The translations under genes were made by a program, and so were the position numbers. DNA of 44,680 nucleotides, taken from a virus. Position 1 is the stretch's first letter. Each line of letters starts with the position of its first letter. Shown here piece by piece: positions 22,186-31,835 of this stretch. The notes below the pieces were generated by a model. It searched no databases. It saw only the letters and a program-made list of their open reading frames with translations, and had not been told where the DNA came from. The DNA is taken from IMG/VR virus record IMGVR_UViG_3300042319_002630, positions 1 through 44,680 of that record, one strand, 5' to 3'.

Positions 22186-23245
22186 TTACACTTCACTTTT
22201 TTGGCAAGGTGTCGTTGAGGATAGATTTGATCCATTAAAGATGCGGGTGAGAGTTCGCATTATGGGAATTCATCCCGACAGTAAAACGGCAGTACCAACG
22301 GAAGCTTTACCTTGGGCTTTAATATCGATGCCACCAACATCAATGTTGTCTATAATGTTACCCAGAGAAGGTGATTATGTACACGGATACTTTTTAGATA
22401 ATAACGCTGAACATCCTGTTGTGATGGGAGTTCTTTCAGGTATTAGATTGACTGAACCAAATCCACAAATTGGTTTCAATGATCCAAGAACACCTGCACA
22501 AAAAGCTGCAGCACCAATATGTGCTAAAGGTGTTGTGTATGAACAAATTGGTATACCAGCAAAACCATATGTTGGTATGCAAGACTTAAAATTGTTGGAA
22601 CAAACAACAATACATAAAGCAAATCAAAATAGACAACACGTTTGTGATGTTGCTGGATTGATGAAACGTAATGCTGCTTTGGAAAGATTGAAATTTACTG
22701 AATTTGTCACAAAGATTCGAGATGCTATTAAACTTTTATTAAAATCTTTAGGACTTACACCTAGTGGTGAAACGGTTTATTGGATTGAACAAGCAAAAAT
22801 ACTTGCTCGAGAGTTAAGCAATATTGCTAAATCTATATCTGAATTGGCAGACCTTGCAACCGTAATTGTTGATTTTGCAAAAAGAGTTAGAGCAATGATT
22901 GATTATATTAATAGTTTGCCTTTAAAACTGTATGCTTTGTTAAAACAATGTTTGTCTGAATTGGTAGCATCTTTGACTTCAGGTTTATCGGATTTATTTT
23001 CATTGGGTGGTACAACAGATTTTTCAGAAGCTATTGCAGCCTTCAATGATGTAAAGACAGCAGCTGGAGAGATTTATACGGCTAGTTTAAAAGTTGTTGC
23101 GGCACCTGTTGCTGTAATTCAAGCATTAACTACTCCAGGTAGTTCAACTGATATTGCAGCTGCAGGAGAAACGTTGAATACATACCTATCCAGTGTGAGC
23201 CCAACATCAACTACAACTGATATAACTAAATTTACAACTAATTAA
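22175..23245 (+). CDS. 5: gp5-like hub OB-fold protein, without lysozyme or spike
   Basis: A 356-residue protein. Residues ~1-95 are the gp5/VgrG-type OB domain: FWQGVVEDRFDPLKMRVRVR, then GIHP, LPWALISMPP, LPREGDYVHGYFLD and HPVVMGVLSGI. The rest is helical (long Leu/Ala/Lys segments at ~150-300), with none of the T4 lysozyme motifs. T4 gp5 is one chain of OB fold, lysozyme and beta-helix; here the beta-helix is the next gene and the lysozyme part is missing. It should sit on the gp27-like ring. Confidence 0.8.
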   Translation: MGNNYTSLFWQGVVEDRFDPLKMRVRVRIMGIHPDSKTAVPTEALPWALISMPPTSMLSIMLPREGDYVHGYFLDNNAEHPVVMGVLSGIRLTEPNPQIGFNDPRTPAQKAAAPICAKGVVYEQIGIPAKPYVGMQDLKLLEQTTIHKANQNRQHVCDVAGLMKRNAALERLKFTEFVTKIRDAIKLLLKSLGLTPSGETVYWIEQAKILARELSNIAKSISELADLATVIVDFAKRVRAMIDYINSLPLKLYALLKQCLSELVASLTSGLSDLFSLGGTTDFSEAIAAFNDVKTAAGEIYTASLKVVAAPVAVIQALTTPGSSTDIAAAGETLNTYLSSVSPTSTTTDITKFTTN

Positions 23246-23246
23246 T

Positions 23247-24077
23247 ATGGCAACAAAACCATCTGATGATTATTCGTGGACGGAACCCGAATCGCAGGCA
23301 AACGATGAAACGTTGCCAAAATACCCATACAATCATGCAACTATAACCGAATCTGGTCATAGCTTTGAATTGGATGATACTCCAGGACGTGAGAGGATAC
23401 GCCTCCAACACGGCGGAGCTCAAACTGATGGTGTTGGTACTTTCTTTGAAATACAATCTGATGGAACAAGAATCAATAAGATTGTCGGTGATAATTATGA
23501 GATTATTGCCAAACACAACAATGTTATTATTTCCGGTGTGTGTAATATTACAATAGAAGGAAATTCAATCGTACATGTTAAAGGTGACAAATATGAAAAA
23601 ATTGCTGGAGATTATATCTTAGAAGTTGGTGGTAAATTAACTCAAACTGTTGGTAAAACATCTTCAATAATATCGAATGGTGATATGACAGTTGGTTGTG
23701 GTGATCCAGCTACAGGTCGTATGAAACTTGCAACGGGTGACCATCTATACTTACAAGGTGACTTGGTCGTATCTGGTGCATTAAGTGCTGATATGATTAC
23801 ATCTCAAACTAAAGTTAATGCTGGTACAGGCATGAGAGCTGGGCCTTTAGGATTTGTAACACTACTTGGTGGTGTTGCCGCAGGATTAGATGTTGCAATA
23901 CCAACAATGGTGACTGCTACAACAAACATTACTGCTGGAGCCGAAGTGTCCGCTCCCGTAGTTTTTGGTGGACAAGTAATGGACATTCGTGGATCAATGG
24001 AAATGATGCGAGCAATATATAATACACACACGCATCCAGCAAAACCAGTGACCGGCCCACCCTTTTCACTAATGTAA
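23247..24077 (+). CDS. gp5-like spike beta-helix protein
   Basis: A 276-residue protein. After a polar start, HSFELDDTPGRERIRLQHGG matches the VgrG/gp5 spike entry. Short strand repeats follow (TRINKIVGDNYEII, NCITIEG-like NITIEGNSIVHVKGDKYEKI, YILEVGGKLTQTVGK), the triple-stranded beta-helix of the membrane-piercing spike. Near the end YNTHTHPAKPVTGPP resembles the metal-binding His-rich tip region of phage spikes. It forms with the preceding gene a split gp5. Confidence 0.8.
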   Translation: MATKPSDDYSWTEPESQANDETLPKYPYNHATITESGHSFELDDTPGRERIRLQHGGAQTDGVGTFFEIQSDGTRINKIVGDNYEIIAKHNNVIISGVCNITIEGNSIVHVKGDKYEKIAGDYILEVGGKLTQTVGKTSSIISNGDMTVGCGDPATGRMKLATGDHLYLQGDLVVSGALSADMITSQTKVNAGTGMRAGPLGFVTLLGGVAAGLDVAIPTMVTATTNITAGAEVSAPVVFGGQVMDIRGSMEMMRAIYNTHTHPAKPVTGPPFSLM

Positions 24078-24089
24078 TGAGGTAATATT

Positions 24090-24941
24090 ATGGCAAGCAT
24101 ATATGAGAGATTAAATTTTAGTTTTGATACAGGTAAGTTTGGAGATGCAATTAATCTTTCCGACAATACAAAGAGTTATCTAAAAGCCGCACCAGTTAGA
24201 CTTGAGACATGGCAAAAAGATGAATTGGCAAATGGTAGTATTGTCAAAACAGATTATTTTAAAAATCCAATGATTAACGTTACTGCGAGATTAAGTGATA
24301 ACGTTAATACGATGAATCAGATTGTTCAAAGCATTGACACTTTCGACAATGGTTCTGGCACAGCAATGAAGGCCAATTTAACAAATTTGATTATTGAAAT
24401 TAGAAACTATTTGAGTCATACATCAAATATCTCTGGTGTCACGGAAGCAAGAGCTAATATTTCGGACACTTCCAATGTGCTTACTCATTTTCCAGACTAC
24501 AACAAGGCAGTTAGTGCCGGTGAACAAATTTTATTGTTGACTAGTTCAACCGATGGTGTTGCAAACACAGTTCCTTTGTTAGGCAATTTTACTAGTTTGT
24601 TTATTTCTGATGAAATTACTGCAAATGCTAACAATATTATTAATGACCTTGTGACAGTCAGAAATAGTGTTCGCATTGAAGTTGTTGGTGGAGAAACTCC
24701 AACCTCTTCAAATGTATCTAATTTATCGGCAAATCTTATCACAACCATAACTGCAAATGTTTTGGCAGCTAATACATTATTGTCTACCAGAAGATTGCAT
24801 GATTGGAACTTTTACAGGAATTCATTGAATATTTTGGAAGATTATAACAAAATCAACCAGCTTGGGCGAATTGGTAATACCCAAAAATACTTGATAAACA
24901 ATCTGGTTGGCACAGACAAATACAAAAATAACGTTGGGTAA
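24090..24941 (+). CDS. Structural protein of unknown role in the baseplate operon
   Basis: A 283-residue protein starting MASIYERLNFSFDTGKFGDA, with many Asn, Thr and Ser and long amphipathic helices (LSDNVNTMNQIVQSIDTFDN, ANNIINDLVTVRNSVRIE). No domain is recognised. It lies between the spike gene and gp25 in the late operon, so it is probably a virion or assembly protein. The C-terminus NILEDYNKINQLGRIGNTQK is charged and helical. Confidence 0.6.
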   Translation: MASIYERLNFSFDTGKFGDAINLSDNTKSYLKAAPVRLETWQKDELANGSIVKTDYFKNPMINVTARLSDNVNTMNQIVQSIDTFDNGSGTAMKANLTNLIIEIRNYLSHTSNISGVTEARANISDTSNVLTHFPDYNKAVSAGEQILLLTSSTDGVANTVPLLGNFTSLFISDEITANANNIINDLVTVRNSVRIEVVGGETPTSSNVSNLSANLITTITANVLAANTLLSTRRLHDWNFYRNSLNILEDYNKINQLGRIGNTQKYLINNLVGTDKYKNNVG

Positions 24942-24945
24942 CATA

Positions 24946-24953
24946 GATAAATA
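24946..24953 (+). promoter_or_regulatory. Late-promoter-like box (GATAAATA) before gp25
   Basis: GATAAATA at 24946-24953, one mismatch to TATAAATA, 4 bases ahead of ATG 24958. As with the box at 18488, the predicted start would fall on the start codon, so its use as a promoter is doubtful. Confidence 0.3.
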
Positions 24954-24957
24954 AGAT

Positions 24958-25362
24958 ATGGCCACAGTAATTTCATCCACAACCAGACAATATAAAGATT
25001 TGGACCTTAATTTTTTGATACATCCAGTGCGGAAAGATATCAATAAACATAAGGACGAAATGGCAGTTATCAATTCAATTAAGAATCTGATGATGACTAA
25101 CCATTACGAAAGACCGTTTCAACCTGATTTGGGTTCTAACGTAAGACGCTTGCTTTTTGAAAACCTCGATAAGATTACCGCAATATCGATGGAAAGAGAG
25201 ATTAGACAGGTTGTTCAAAATTACGAACCAAGAGCACAGATTAAAACCCTAGATATCTTACCTGATATGGACAATAATGGTTTTAGTGTTCGTATGGAAT
25301 TCTATATTATGAATATGACAGATCCCGTAACAATTAATTTTTTCCTAGAACGAGTACGATAA
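24958..25362 (+). CDS. 25: gp25-like baseplate wedge subunit
   Basis: A 134-residue protein, the length of T4 gp25 (132). Conserved blocks: DLDLNFLIHPVRKDINKHKD region, YERPFQPDLGSNVRRLLFEN and the EPR motif in VVQNYEPRAQI, shared with phage Mu/P2 gpW and type VI TssE. gp25 nucleates the sheath at the wedge with gp6 and gp7. It is followed directly by gene 6 with no gap. Confidence 0.95.
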   Translation: MATVISSTTRQYKDLDLNFLIHPVRKDINKHKDEMAVINSIKNLMMTNHYERPFQPDLGSNVRRLLFENLDKITAISMEREIRQVVQNYEPRAQIKTLDILPDMDNNGFSVRMEFYIMNMTDPVTINFFLERVR

Positions 25363-27438
25363 ATGGCAAATCGTTTAAGAGTAACCGAACTTGATTTTGA
25401 TACAATCAAGACCAATTTAAAAACATTCCTCAGACAACAAACGGAGTTCTCCGATTATGATTTTGAGGGTGCTGGCTTAAGTGTTCTTTTGGATATTTTA
25501 GCATACAACACGCACTATAATGCGTACTATCTGAATATGGTTGCAAATGAAGGTTTCTTAGATACCGCATTATTGAGAAACTCGGTTGTATCTCATGCTA
25601 AGAAACTCGGTTATACACCACGTTCCAATAGAGCATCAAAGGCTGTTATAGATGTAACAATTAATGGTTCAACTTACCAAGAAGATTACTTAACGATACC
25701 ACGTGGATACACATTTATCAGTGGTCCTGTTGATGGTAAAATTTACACATTTGTCACGTTACAAGACCATACTGTTTCAAAAACTGGAACAAACTTTGTG
25801 TATAATGACATGGAAATTTTTGAAGGCAAGTTGCTTTCATATTCCTACACACATTCGAATATTAGTAATCCTAAACAAATTTATGAGATACCTGATGTTA
25901 AGGTAGACACATCAACTTTGCGTGTTTCAGTACAACAAAGTTCGTCCAATACAGAAACAGTGATTTATAATCCTGTTGATGATTCAATTTCGTTAACTGC
26001 TGATTCCAAGACTTACTTCATACAAGAAGGGCAAAACGGTAAATATCAAATTTACTTTGGAGATGATATCATTGGAAAGAAACTTCCTGATGGTGGTGTT
26101 TTGACAATAAGATATCTAATTAGCAATGGTGAAGATGCAAATCGAGCAGCAAACTTCACTGGATCTGCAGCAATTAATTTTCTCTCCGGTTTTACAATCA
26201 ACACCGTTACTGTTGCTGCTGGTGGTCGAACACGTGAAACTGTTGATGAGATTCGATTTGCTGCACCACTACAATACATTTCACAGAATCGTGCTGTTAC
26301 CAAAAACGACTATATCAAATTAATTCAACAGAAGTATCCACAGTTTGAGGCTGTAAACGTTTGGGGTGGAGAAGAAAATGATCCGCCAGTTTTTGGTAAA
26401 GTTTTTATCTCAGCTAAACCTAAAGATGGTTTTGAGATAACTGACACCGAAAAAGATTTCTTCTTACAGAATGTTTTAAAACCAATTAGTGTATTGACCG
26501 TTACACCACAAATTGTTGACGTTGACTATAATTATTTAAAAATGATTTCAACGGTATATTATGATCCAACAAAAACTGTATTGGATTTAAACACTTTAAA
26601 AACTAAAGTTAGAACATCAATTTTAGATTTTTGTGAAAGTAATTTGAATTCTTTTAATGCTTACTTTAGGTCTTCCGCTTTAAAAACAGCAATTGATTCT
26701 TGTGACATTTCTGTTATCTCAAACGAGTTGGAAGTTTTCATTGCCAAAAAGTTTAGACCAGACCTATTAACAACTTCAAATTATATTTTAGATTTTGGTG
26801 TTGAACTGCAACGTGGTACAACAAATGATAACTTCTATACGAGTCCAAATTTCACAGTATTGGACGAAAATAATATTGTTAGGTCGGCTTTCATCGAAGA
26901 AGTTCCATCATCATTTACCGGTGTCGAATCAATTACTGTTACCAATCCAGGTATTAATTACTCATCAACACCAACGATTACCATTCTAGGTGACGGCCAA
27001 GGCGCCAAGGCAGTAGCGACAATCATCAATGGTCGTTTATCTTATATCACAGTAACTAATCCAGGTGTTGGTTATACGACTGCTGCTATTATAATTACTG
27101 GCGGCGGTGGTACATTGGCAGCTGCCTCATCTGTATTGGAAAATAGATATGGCCAAGTGCGTATTGCTTATTTCAAACCAGATGAAACGTCAAATCAAAG
27201 TGTTAAGGCAATTTTAAATTTCCAAAACAACAATGGTGTGATGGGTCAGATTGATTACACACAAGGTAAAGTTTATATCAATAATTTTAACCCAATTTCT
27301 GTAGCAAATGATTTTGATGAATTGTCTGTACATATTCGTCCAGCTAAATCAGTGATTCATTCAGAAAAGAATAAATTATTAACGTTTGATGTTAATGATT
27401 CTACTACAATTGTCATTAACATAGTACCAATAAAATAA
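25363..27438 (+). CDS. 6: gp6-like baseplate wedge subunit
   Basis: A 691-residue protein (T4 gp6 is 660). The N-terminus LRVTELDFDTIKTNLKTFLR, LDILAYNTHYNAYYLNMVAN and RNSVVSHAKKLGYTPRS is the J-like/gp6 core, which forms the iris of the baseplate. Residues ~525-590 hold a Gly-rich double repeat (ITVTNPGINY and ITVTNPGVGY flanking GDGQGAKAVATI) that also occurs in the next three structural proteins. It starts right after the gp25 stop and ends overlapping gene 7 by one base. Confidence 0.9.
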   Translation: MANRLRVTELDFDTIKTNLKTFLRQQTEFSDYDFEGAGLSVLLDILAYNTHYNAYYLNMVANEGFLDTALLRNSVVSHAKKLGYTPRSNRASKAVIDVTINGSTYQEDYLTIPRGYTFISGPVDGKIYTFVTLQDHTVSKTGTNFVYNDMEIFEGKLLSYSYTHSNISNPKQIYEIPDVKVDTSTLRVSVQQSSSNTETVIYNPVDDSISLTADSKTYFIQEGQNGKYQIYFGDDIIGKKLPDGGVLTIRYLISNGEDANRAANFTGSAAINFLSGFTINTVTVAAGGRTRETVDEIRFAAPLQYISQNRAVTKNDYIKLIQQKYPQFEAVNVWGGEENDPPVFGKVFISAKPKDGFEITDTEKDFFLQNVLKPISVLTVTPQIVDVDYNYLKMISTVYYDPTKTVLDLNTLKTKVRTSILDFCESNLNSFNAYFRSSALKTAIDSCDISVISNELEVFIAKKFRPDLLTTSNYILDFGVELQRGTTNDNFYTSPNFTVLDENNIVRSAFIEEVPSSFTGVESITVTNPGINYSSTPTITILGDGQGAKAVATIINGRLSYITVTNPGVGYTTAAIIITGGGGTLAAASSVLENRYGQVRIAYFKPDETSNQSVKAILNFQNNNGVMGQIDYTQGKVYINNFNPISVANDFDELSVHIRPAKSVIHSEKNKLLTFDVNDSTTIVINIVPIK

Positions 27439-30400
27439 TGTCAGACGTAATTCTATCAAGTATAGTAGAGAGTCAACTTCCTGAATTTATTAGGGAAGAA
27501 CATCAACTTTTTGCAAAATTTATTAAACGATATTATGAGTGGTTGGAGAAGAATGGAAACATTGTTTTGGAATCCAAGAAATTGGATGATGCCAAAGATG
27601 TTGACTTAGCCGACAACGTTTACATCGAACAGATTCGTAAAGAGATTGCACCATTCTTTCCACAAGAATTGTTACTCGACAAAGCCAAATTCCTAAAGAT
27701 TGTTGGTGAATTTTATCGTTCAAAGGGTACACCAGAATCGGTTAAATTTCTTTTTCGTGTACTGTACAATGAAGAAATAACAATCAGTTATCCAAAAGAA
27801 CAGGTGTTGCGAACATCTGATGGTAAATGGGTTCTTCCATTGGCCTTGCGTGTAACTGATAATGATCCAAACATTTTAGAAATTGAACAAACAAAGATTA
27901 TTGGCCAAACATCCAAAGCAACGGCTATTGTTGAAAAAGCAATCAAATCGGTTGATCGACAGTTAGGTATTGAATATGTTGAATTGTATATTTCAAATAT
28001 TACAAAGTTGTTCAGTACTGGTGAAACGGTTACAACACACGTTACCGGTAATACACAGATTCAAGTTAGTGCAACATTAATTGGTTCACTATCTGAAATT
28101 AAAATTGATCCAATAAATCGTGGTTTGTATTACAATGGATATGATCCAGAATTAGGTTATGATGGTGATCCTGTTACGATTGTTGGTGGTTTAAATCCAC
28201 AATCTGCCAATCCAGTTGGTGCCTTGGCAACAGTTGGTACTGTTCTAAGAGGTTCTGTTAAAAACATTATTACTAGAGAAGGTGGTTTTGGTTTCAGATA
28301 CAATTCAATTGCACCAAACTCATCAATCATTGACTTTAAAGGTGGATTTACTGGAGGACTTTTAGGCTCAGAAGCCAAAGCTTTCATTTCTCTACTTGAT
28401 GAAAACTATACACGAAATGTTAATGTTTCTGATGTTACAATTGAAACTGTATATTCACAATCAATTAATCAGTGGGACAACACCTCAAACACAAAAACAA
28501 TTGGCCAAGTCACAACTTACCAAGATTTAGGTCTTTACAGTATTGCATATGTTGACATTGAATCTCAAGGTGGTGGATACCGACAAAAACCAGAGGTAGA
28601 TATTTACAGTATGTATTTGGAAGATAGTGATGATTTATTAGTAATTACATCTTGTACTGCCGTTAAAGGTAGTCGCATACTAAGAGATTCTTCACAAGAT
28701 TTAACAGATACATTTGAAGTTGGTGAAAAAGTCAAGTTGTTTTTAAAGAATCGATTTGAAGAAATTAGAACAGTTACCGAAGTCACCAGTGAAACTATTA
28801 CATTAGATATTCCATTTGAAAACAACATTGACAACTTGATGGTATACAAACTATTGAGAAAGAATCTTGATGCTTTAGGTTCTCTAGGACGTATTGAGGT
28901 TCTCAATGGTGGCCAGAATTATAACGTAGGTGAATATTTGATATTCACATCTACTGGTGGGCGTGGTCTTGGTGCTAATGCTCAAATCACTGAAGTACAC
29001 GCCGCAAACAATGGTGTTAAAGTTGTGGAGTTTAATGAGAAAAGTGTTGGCGCACTGACTGGTGTAACAATTTCTACCGCAGGAACAGGATACGGTGTTG
29101 GTAATACATTCACTGCAACTGGTGGAACTGGAACTTCTGCTGTGTTGACTGTGCTGGCTGTTAATGGTAGTGGTAATGTTACTTCAGTTAACGTTTCGAA
29201 TTCTGGTAAATACATCACAAGTCCAACGACAACATTAAATCCTTTCACATCAAATACTGGTTCAGGTTCAGGCTTCAGAGCAAACTTAACAATCAGTTAC
29301 GCACCAGAAAATATTCGTGGTGGTGAAGGTTATGATGCTGCACATTTACCATTAATTACAATCAACACAATCAGTGGAACAGGAGCTTCATTAATTGCCA
29401 AAGAGATTCTTGGTGATGGTGAAGAACTTGAATTGTCAACAACTAGAATTGGATCAATTTCATCATTGCGTGTTATCAGTTATGGTTATGATTACATCGC
29501 TTCACCACAAATTTCATTACGTAATGCTGATTTAATTGTATCAAATGTAACTGAAGGTCAAATTTTTGTTGCTAACACTAAAATTTATCAAGGCACATCA
29601 AATACAAACACAACATTTGTTGCATATGTTGACAGATATGTTTCAACAAATAACCACATGAGAATTTATAATTATAGTGGTACATTTAATGTTGCTACAC
29701 AAATTATATCAAATGACAATACGGTATCCGCAAATGTTGTTACAATATCATACTATGGAGACGGCAAAGCTAAAGCTACGGCTGGTTTTGAGAATGGTTT
29801 GATTCGTTATCCTGGCATTTACTTAAATGAAGACGGTCAATTAAGTGCAGACAAGAAATTACAAGATTCCAAAAAGTATCATAATTTTTCATATGTTATT
29901 AATACAGAAAATGATTATGTTAAGTTTAAAAAGGCTTTGAATGATGTTGTGCATCCTGTTGGAACAAAAACTTTTGTTAATAGGATTAGTGCCAATGAAG
30001 CATCTGCGGCCAGACCAAACAATACAACAATATTAATTTCAGTACAAACTTTAGGCAATACATTCAATATTTCGAATGGTTCGAACAGCATGGTTGCTAC
30101 AGGTGCATCGTCAAACCTATTATCTATTATTTCTGTTGGTGATTACGTTACATTAACATCTGTTGAACGCAGAATTAGTGGTACTGTCAATATTGGTGCG
30201 TCTTCTAATGTTATTGTCGGCACATCAACAAACTTTATCAATGATGTGCAGGCTAATGATGTTATTAAATTATCAACAGGTAATACATCAACTGTAACTG
30301 AAGTCATAAACGCAAACACAATCTATACGTATACAAATTTTGGTATTTCTAACAATACAGCAAATATCAGTTTGTTGTTCAATGACACAAAACAAGTTAC

Positions 30401-30488
30401 TTTTGTTAATGCCAACACCATTTTAGTTAGTACTAATTTTACAACAAATTCGACCTTTGTGGTAACATATCACCAAAAACTTGAATAA
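27438..30488 (+). CDS. 7: gp7-like baseplate wedge subunit
   Basis: A 1016-residue protein, near the T4 gp7 length (1032), in the gp25-6-7 order. The N-terminus VESQLPEFIREEHQLFAKFI with RYYEWLEKNGN and EFYRSKGTPESVKFLFRVLY is well conserved among environmental T4-like phages. The middle and C-terminal parts are beta-rich with Gly-rich repeats (for example ISTAGTGYGVGNTFTATGG, residues ~545-565). gp7 clamps gp6 to the peripheral wedge. The gp7 name rests on size and order more than sequence. Confidence 0.75.
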   Translation: MSDVILSSIVESQLPEFIREEHQLFAKFIKRYYEWLEKNGNIVLESKKLDDAKDVDLADNVYIEQIRKEIAPFFPQELLLDKAKFLKIVGEFYRSKGTPESVKFLFRVLYNEEITISYPKEQVLRTSDGKWVLPLALRVTDNDPNILEIEQTKIIGQTSKATAIVEKAIKSVDRQLGIEYVELYISNITKLFSTGETVTTHVTGNTQIQVSATLIGSLSEIKIDPINRGLYYNGYDPELGYDGDPVTIVGGLNPQSANPVGALATVGTVLRGSVKNIITREGGFGFRYNSIAPNSSIIDFKGGFTGGLLGSEAKAFISLLDENYTRNVNVSDVTIETVYSQSINQWDNTSNTKTIGQVTTYQDLGLYSIAYVDIESQGGGYRQKPEVDIYSMYLEDSDDLLVITSCTAVKGSRILRDSSQDLTDTFEVGEKVKLFLKNRFEEIRTVTEVTSETITLDIPFENNIDNLMVYKLLRKNLDALGSLGRIEVLNGGQNYNVGEYLIFTSTGGRGLGANAQITEVHAANNGVKVVEFNEKSVGALTGVTISTAGTGYGVGNTFTATGGTGTSAVLTVLAVNGSGNVTSVNVSNSGKYITSPTTTLNPFTSNTGSGSGFRANLTISYAPENIRGGEGYDAAHLPLITINTISGTGASLIAKEILGDGEELELSTTRIGSISSLRVISYGYDYIASPQISLRNADLIVSNVTEGQIFVANTKIYQGTSNTNTTFVAYVDRYVSTNNHMRIYNYSGTFNVATQIISNDNTVSANVVTISYYGDGKAKATAGFENGLIRYPGIYLNEDGQLSADKKLQDSKKYHNFSYVINTENDYVKFKKALNDVVHPVGTKTFVNRISANEASAARPNNTTILISVQTLGNTFNISNGSNSMVATGASSNLLSIISVGDYVTLTSVERRISGTVNIGASSNVIVGTSTNFINDVQANDVIKLSTGNTSTVTEVINANTIYTYTNFGISNNTANISLLFNDTKQVTFVNANTILVSTNFTTNSTFVVTYHQKLE

Positions 30489-30491
30489 ATA
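30484..30491 (+). promoter_or_regulatory. Late-promoter-like box (AATAAATA) before gp8-like gene
   Basis: AATAAATA at 30484-30491, one mismatch to TATAAATA, overlapping the end of gene 7 and only 5 bases before ATG 30497. Weak; the region has no ribosome-binding site, so it may simply be an A-rich leader. Confidence 0.25.
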
Positions 30492-30496
30492 AAGAC

Positions 30497-31825
30497 ATGC
30501 CTTCAATAATTACTAAAAACTTTTCAACCGAGTTAGCTCAAGATTTCACCTTTCTATTTGATATTGGTGCAAACGATTATTTGCCGCAATCTAAGAAGGC
30601 TTATATTTTTGCAATACTTGGTAAACAAATTCCATGGACCTCAGGAACAGAAGTTGTTCCAACACCAACAGGAAGTATACCATCACTTGTACAATGTTGG
30701 GATAATGCTATTGTTGCGAAAAGAATGTCATTGAATGATATTTCTTATGTTGTTCCGAGAAGAAACTGGACTTCAAATACTAGTTATTATACATATGATT
30801 CAGGCAACGCAAACTACTATGTTTTAAATAGTAAAGATCAAGTTTTTAAGTGTTTGGATAATAATGGCGGCGCAAATTCTACTGATGAGCCACAACTATT
30901 TCTATCGTCTACATCATTAGAGGAACCATATTTTCAGACTACTGATGGTTTTAAGTGGAAATATATGTACACTTTAAACTCTTCCCAAAAGGAAAGATTT
31001 TTAACTTCCGATTGGATGCCAGTTACTTACAATAAGTTTGTCCGTGCTGCTGCTTTGAATCGTAGCATCGACATTGTAAAAGTTACGAATACTGGTAATA
31101 ATTATGTTGATGGTTCAACACAATCAATTATATCAATTAATGGTGATGGTACTGGTGCAGTATTAAAAGCTAACGTGTCCAATGGACGTATTCAAAACGT
31201 AATTGTTCAGAGTCGTGGTTTAAATTATACAAAAGCCAATGTGATATTTACAGACATTTCTGGCGGCAATGGGTCTAATGCAGCTGCTATAATTTCACTT
31301 GCACCACAGAATGGTCATGGTTACGATCCAATAGAAGAGCTTTCGGCCAACACAATTATGTTAAATGTTGATTTTGCCGGTAATGAGTCTGGTGATTTTC
31401 CAGCAGAAAATGAATTTAGGCAAATTTCATTGATTAAAAATCCATACGTTTTTGGAACATCAACCTTGGCTTCTGGTCAACTATATAACATATACACAAA
31501 GATTAACGTTTCTCCAGGTATTGGTGATTTTAACAACGATGAGTATGTTTATCAAGGTGATTCAATAGAGACCGCAACATTTTCAGCACAAGTTATTTCG
31601 TTTGATGAACTTACAAATAACTTATTCTTAAATAATATATTAGGAACATTTCAATCAAACGCAACCATCAAAGGTAACTTAAGTGGTGCGATTCGAGTTG
31701 GTGTTTCAAAAACAGACCCGGAATTAAATTTATATTCTGGTAAAACACTAATGATTATTAATCAGCAACCTTTGACTAGGGATCCTGACCAAACGGACCG
31801 AATTAAATTTATATTGAGTTTCTAA
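30497..31825 (+). CDS. 8: gp8-like baseplate wedge subunit
   Basis: A 442-residue protein (T4 gp8 is 334), in the expected place after gp6 and gp7. Conserved blocks: ITKNFSTELAQDFTFLFDIG, DISYVVPRRNWTSNT, NSKDQVFKCLDNNGG, SLEEPYFQTTDGFKWKYMYT. These match the gp8 wedge family in cyanophage-type relatives (R-N-W and FKWKYMYT are the most diagnostic). A Gly-rich double repeat is inserted at residues ~195-270 (VTNTGNNYVDG and VQSRGLNYT around GDGTGAVLKANV), which explains the extra length. gp8 is a dimer in the wedge. Confidence 0.8.
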   Translation: MPSIITKNFSTELAQDFTFLFDIGANDYLPQSKKAYIFAILGKQIPWTSGTEVVPTPTGSIPSLVQCWDNAIVAKRMSLNDISYVVPRRNWTSNTSYYTYDSGNANYYVLNSKDQVFKCLDNNGGANSTDEPQLFLSSTSLEEPYFQTTDGFKWKYMYTLNSSQKERFLTSDWMPVTYNKFVRAAALNRSIDIVKVTNTGNNYVDGSTQSIISINGDGTGAVLKANVSNGRIQNVIVQSRGLNYTKANVIFTDISGGNGSNAAAIISLAPQNGHGYDPIEELSANTIMLNVDFAGNESGDFPAENEFRQISLIKNPYVFGTSTLASGQLYNIYTKINVSPGIGDFNNDEYVYQGDSIETATFSAQVISFDELTNNLFLNNILGTFQSNATIKGNLSGAIRVGVSKTDPELNLYSGKTLMIINQQPLTRDPDQTDRIKFILSF

Positions 31826-31835
31826 CGAGGAATAC

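Noticed and set aside
22175-23245. A lysozyme domain in the gp5-like protein
   Set aside because: The helical C-terminal part lacks the T4 lysozyme Glu-Asp-Thr motifs and GYGHL/GIGHL pattern.
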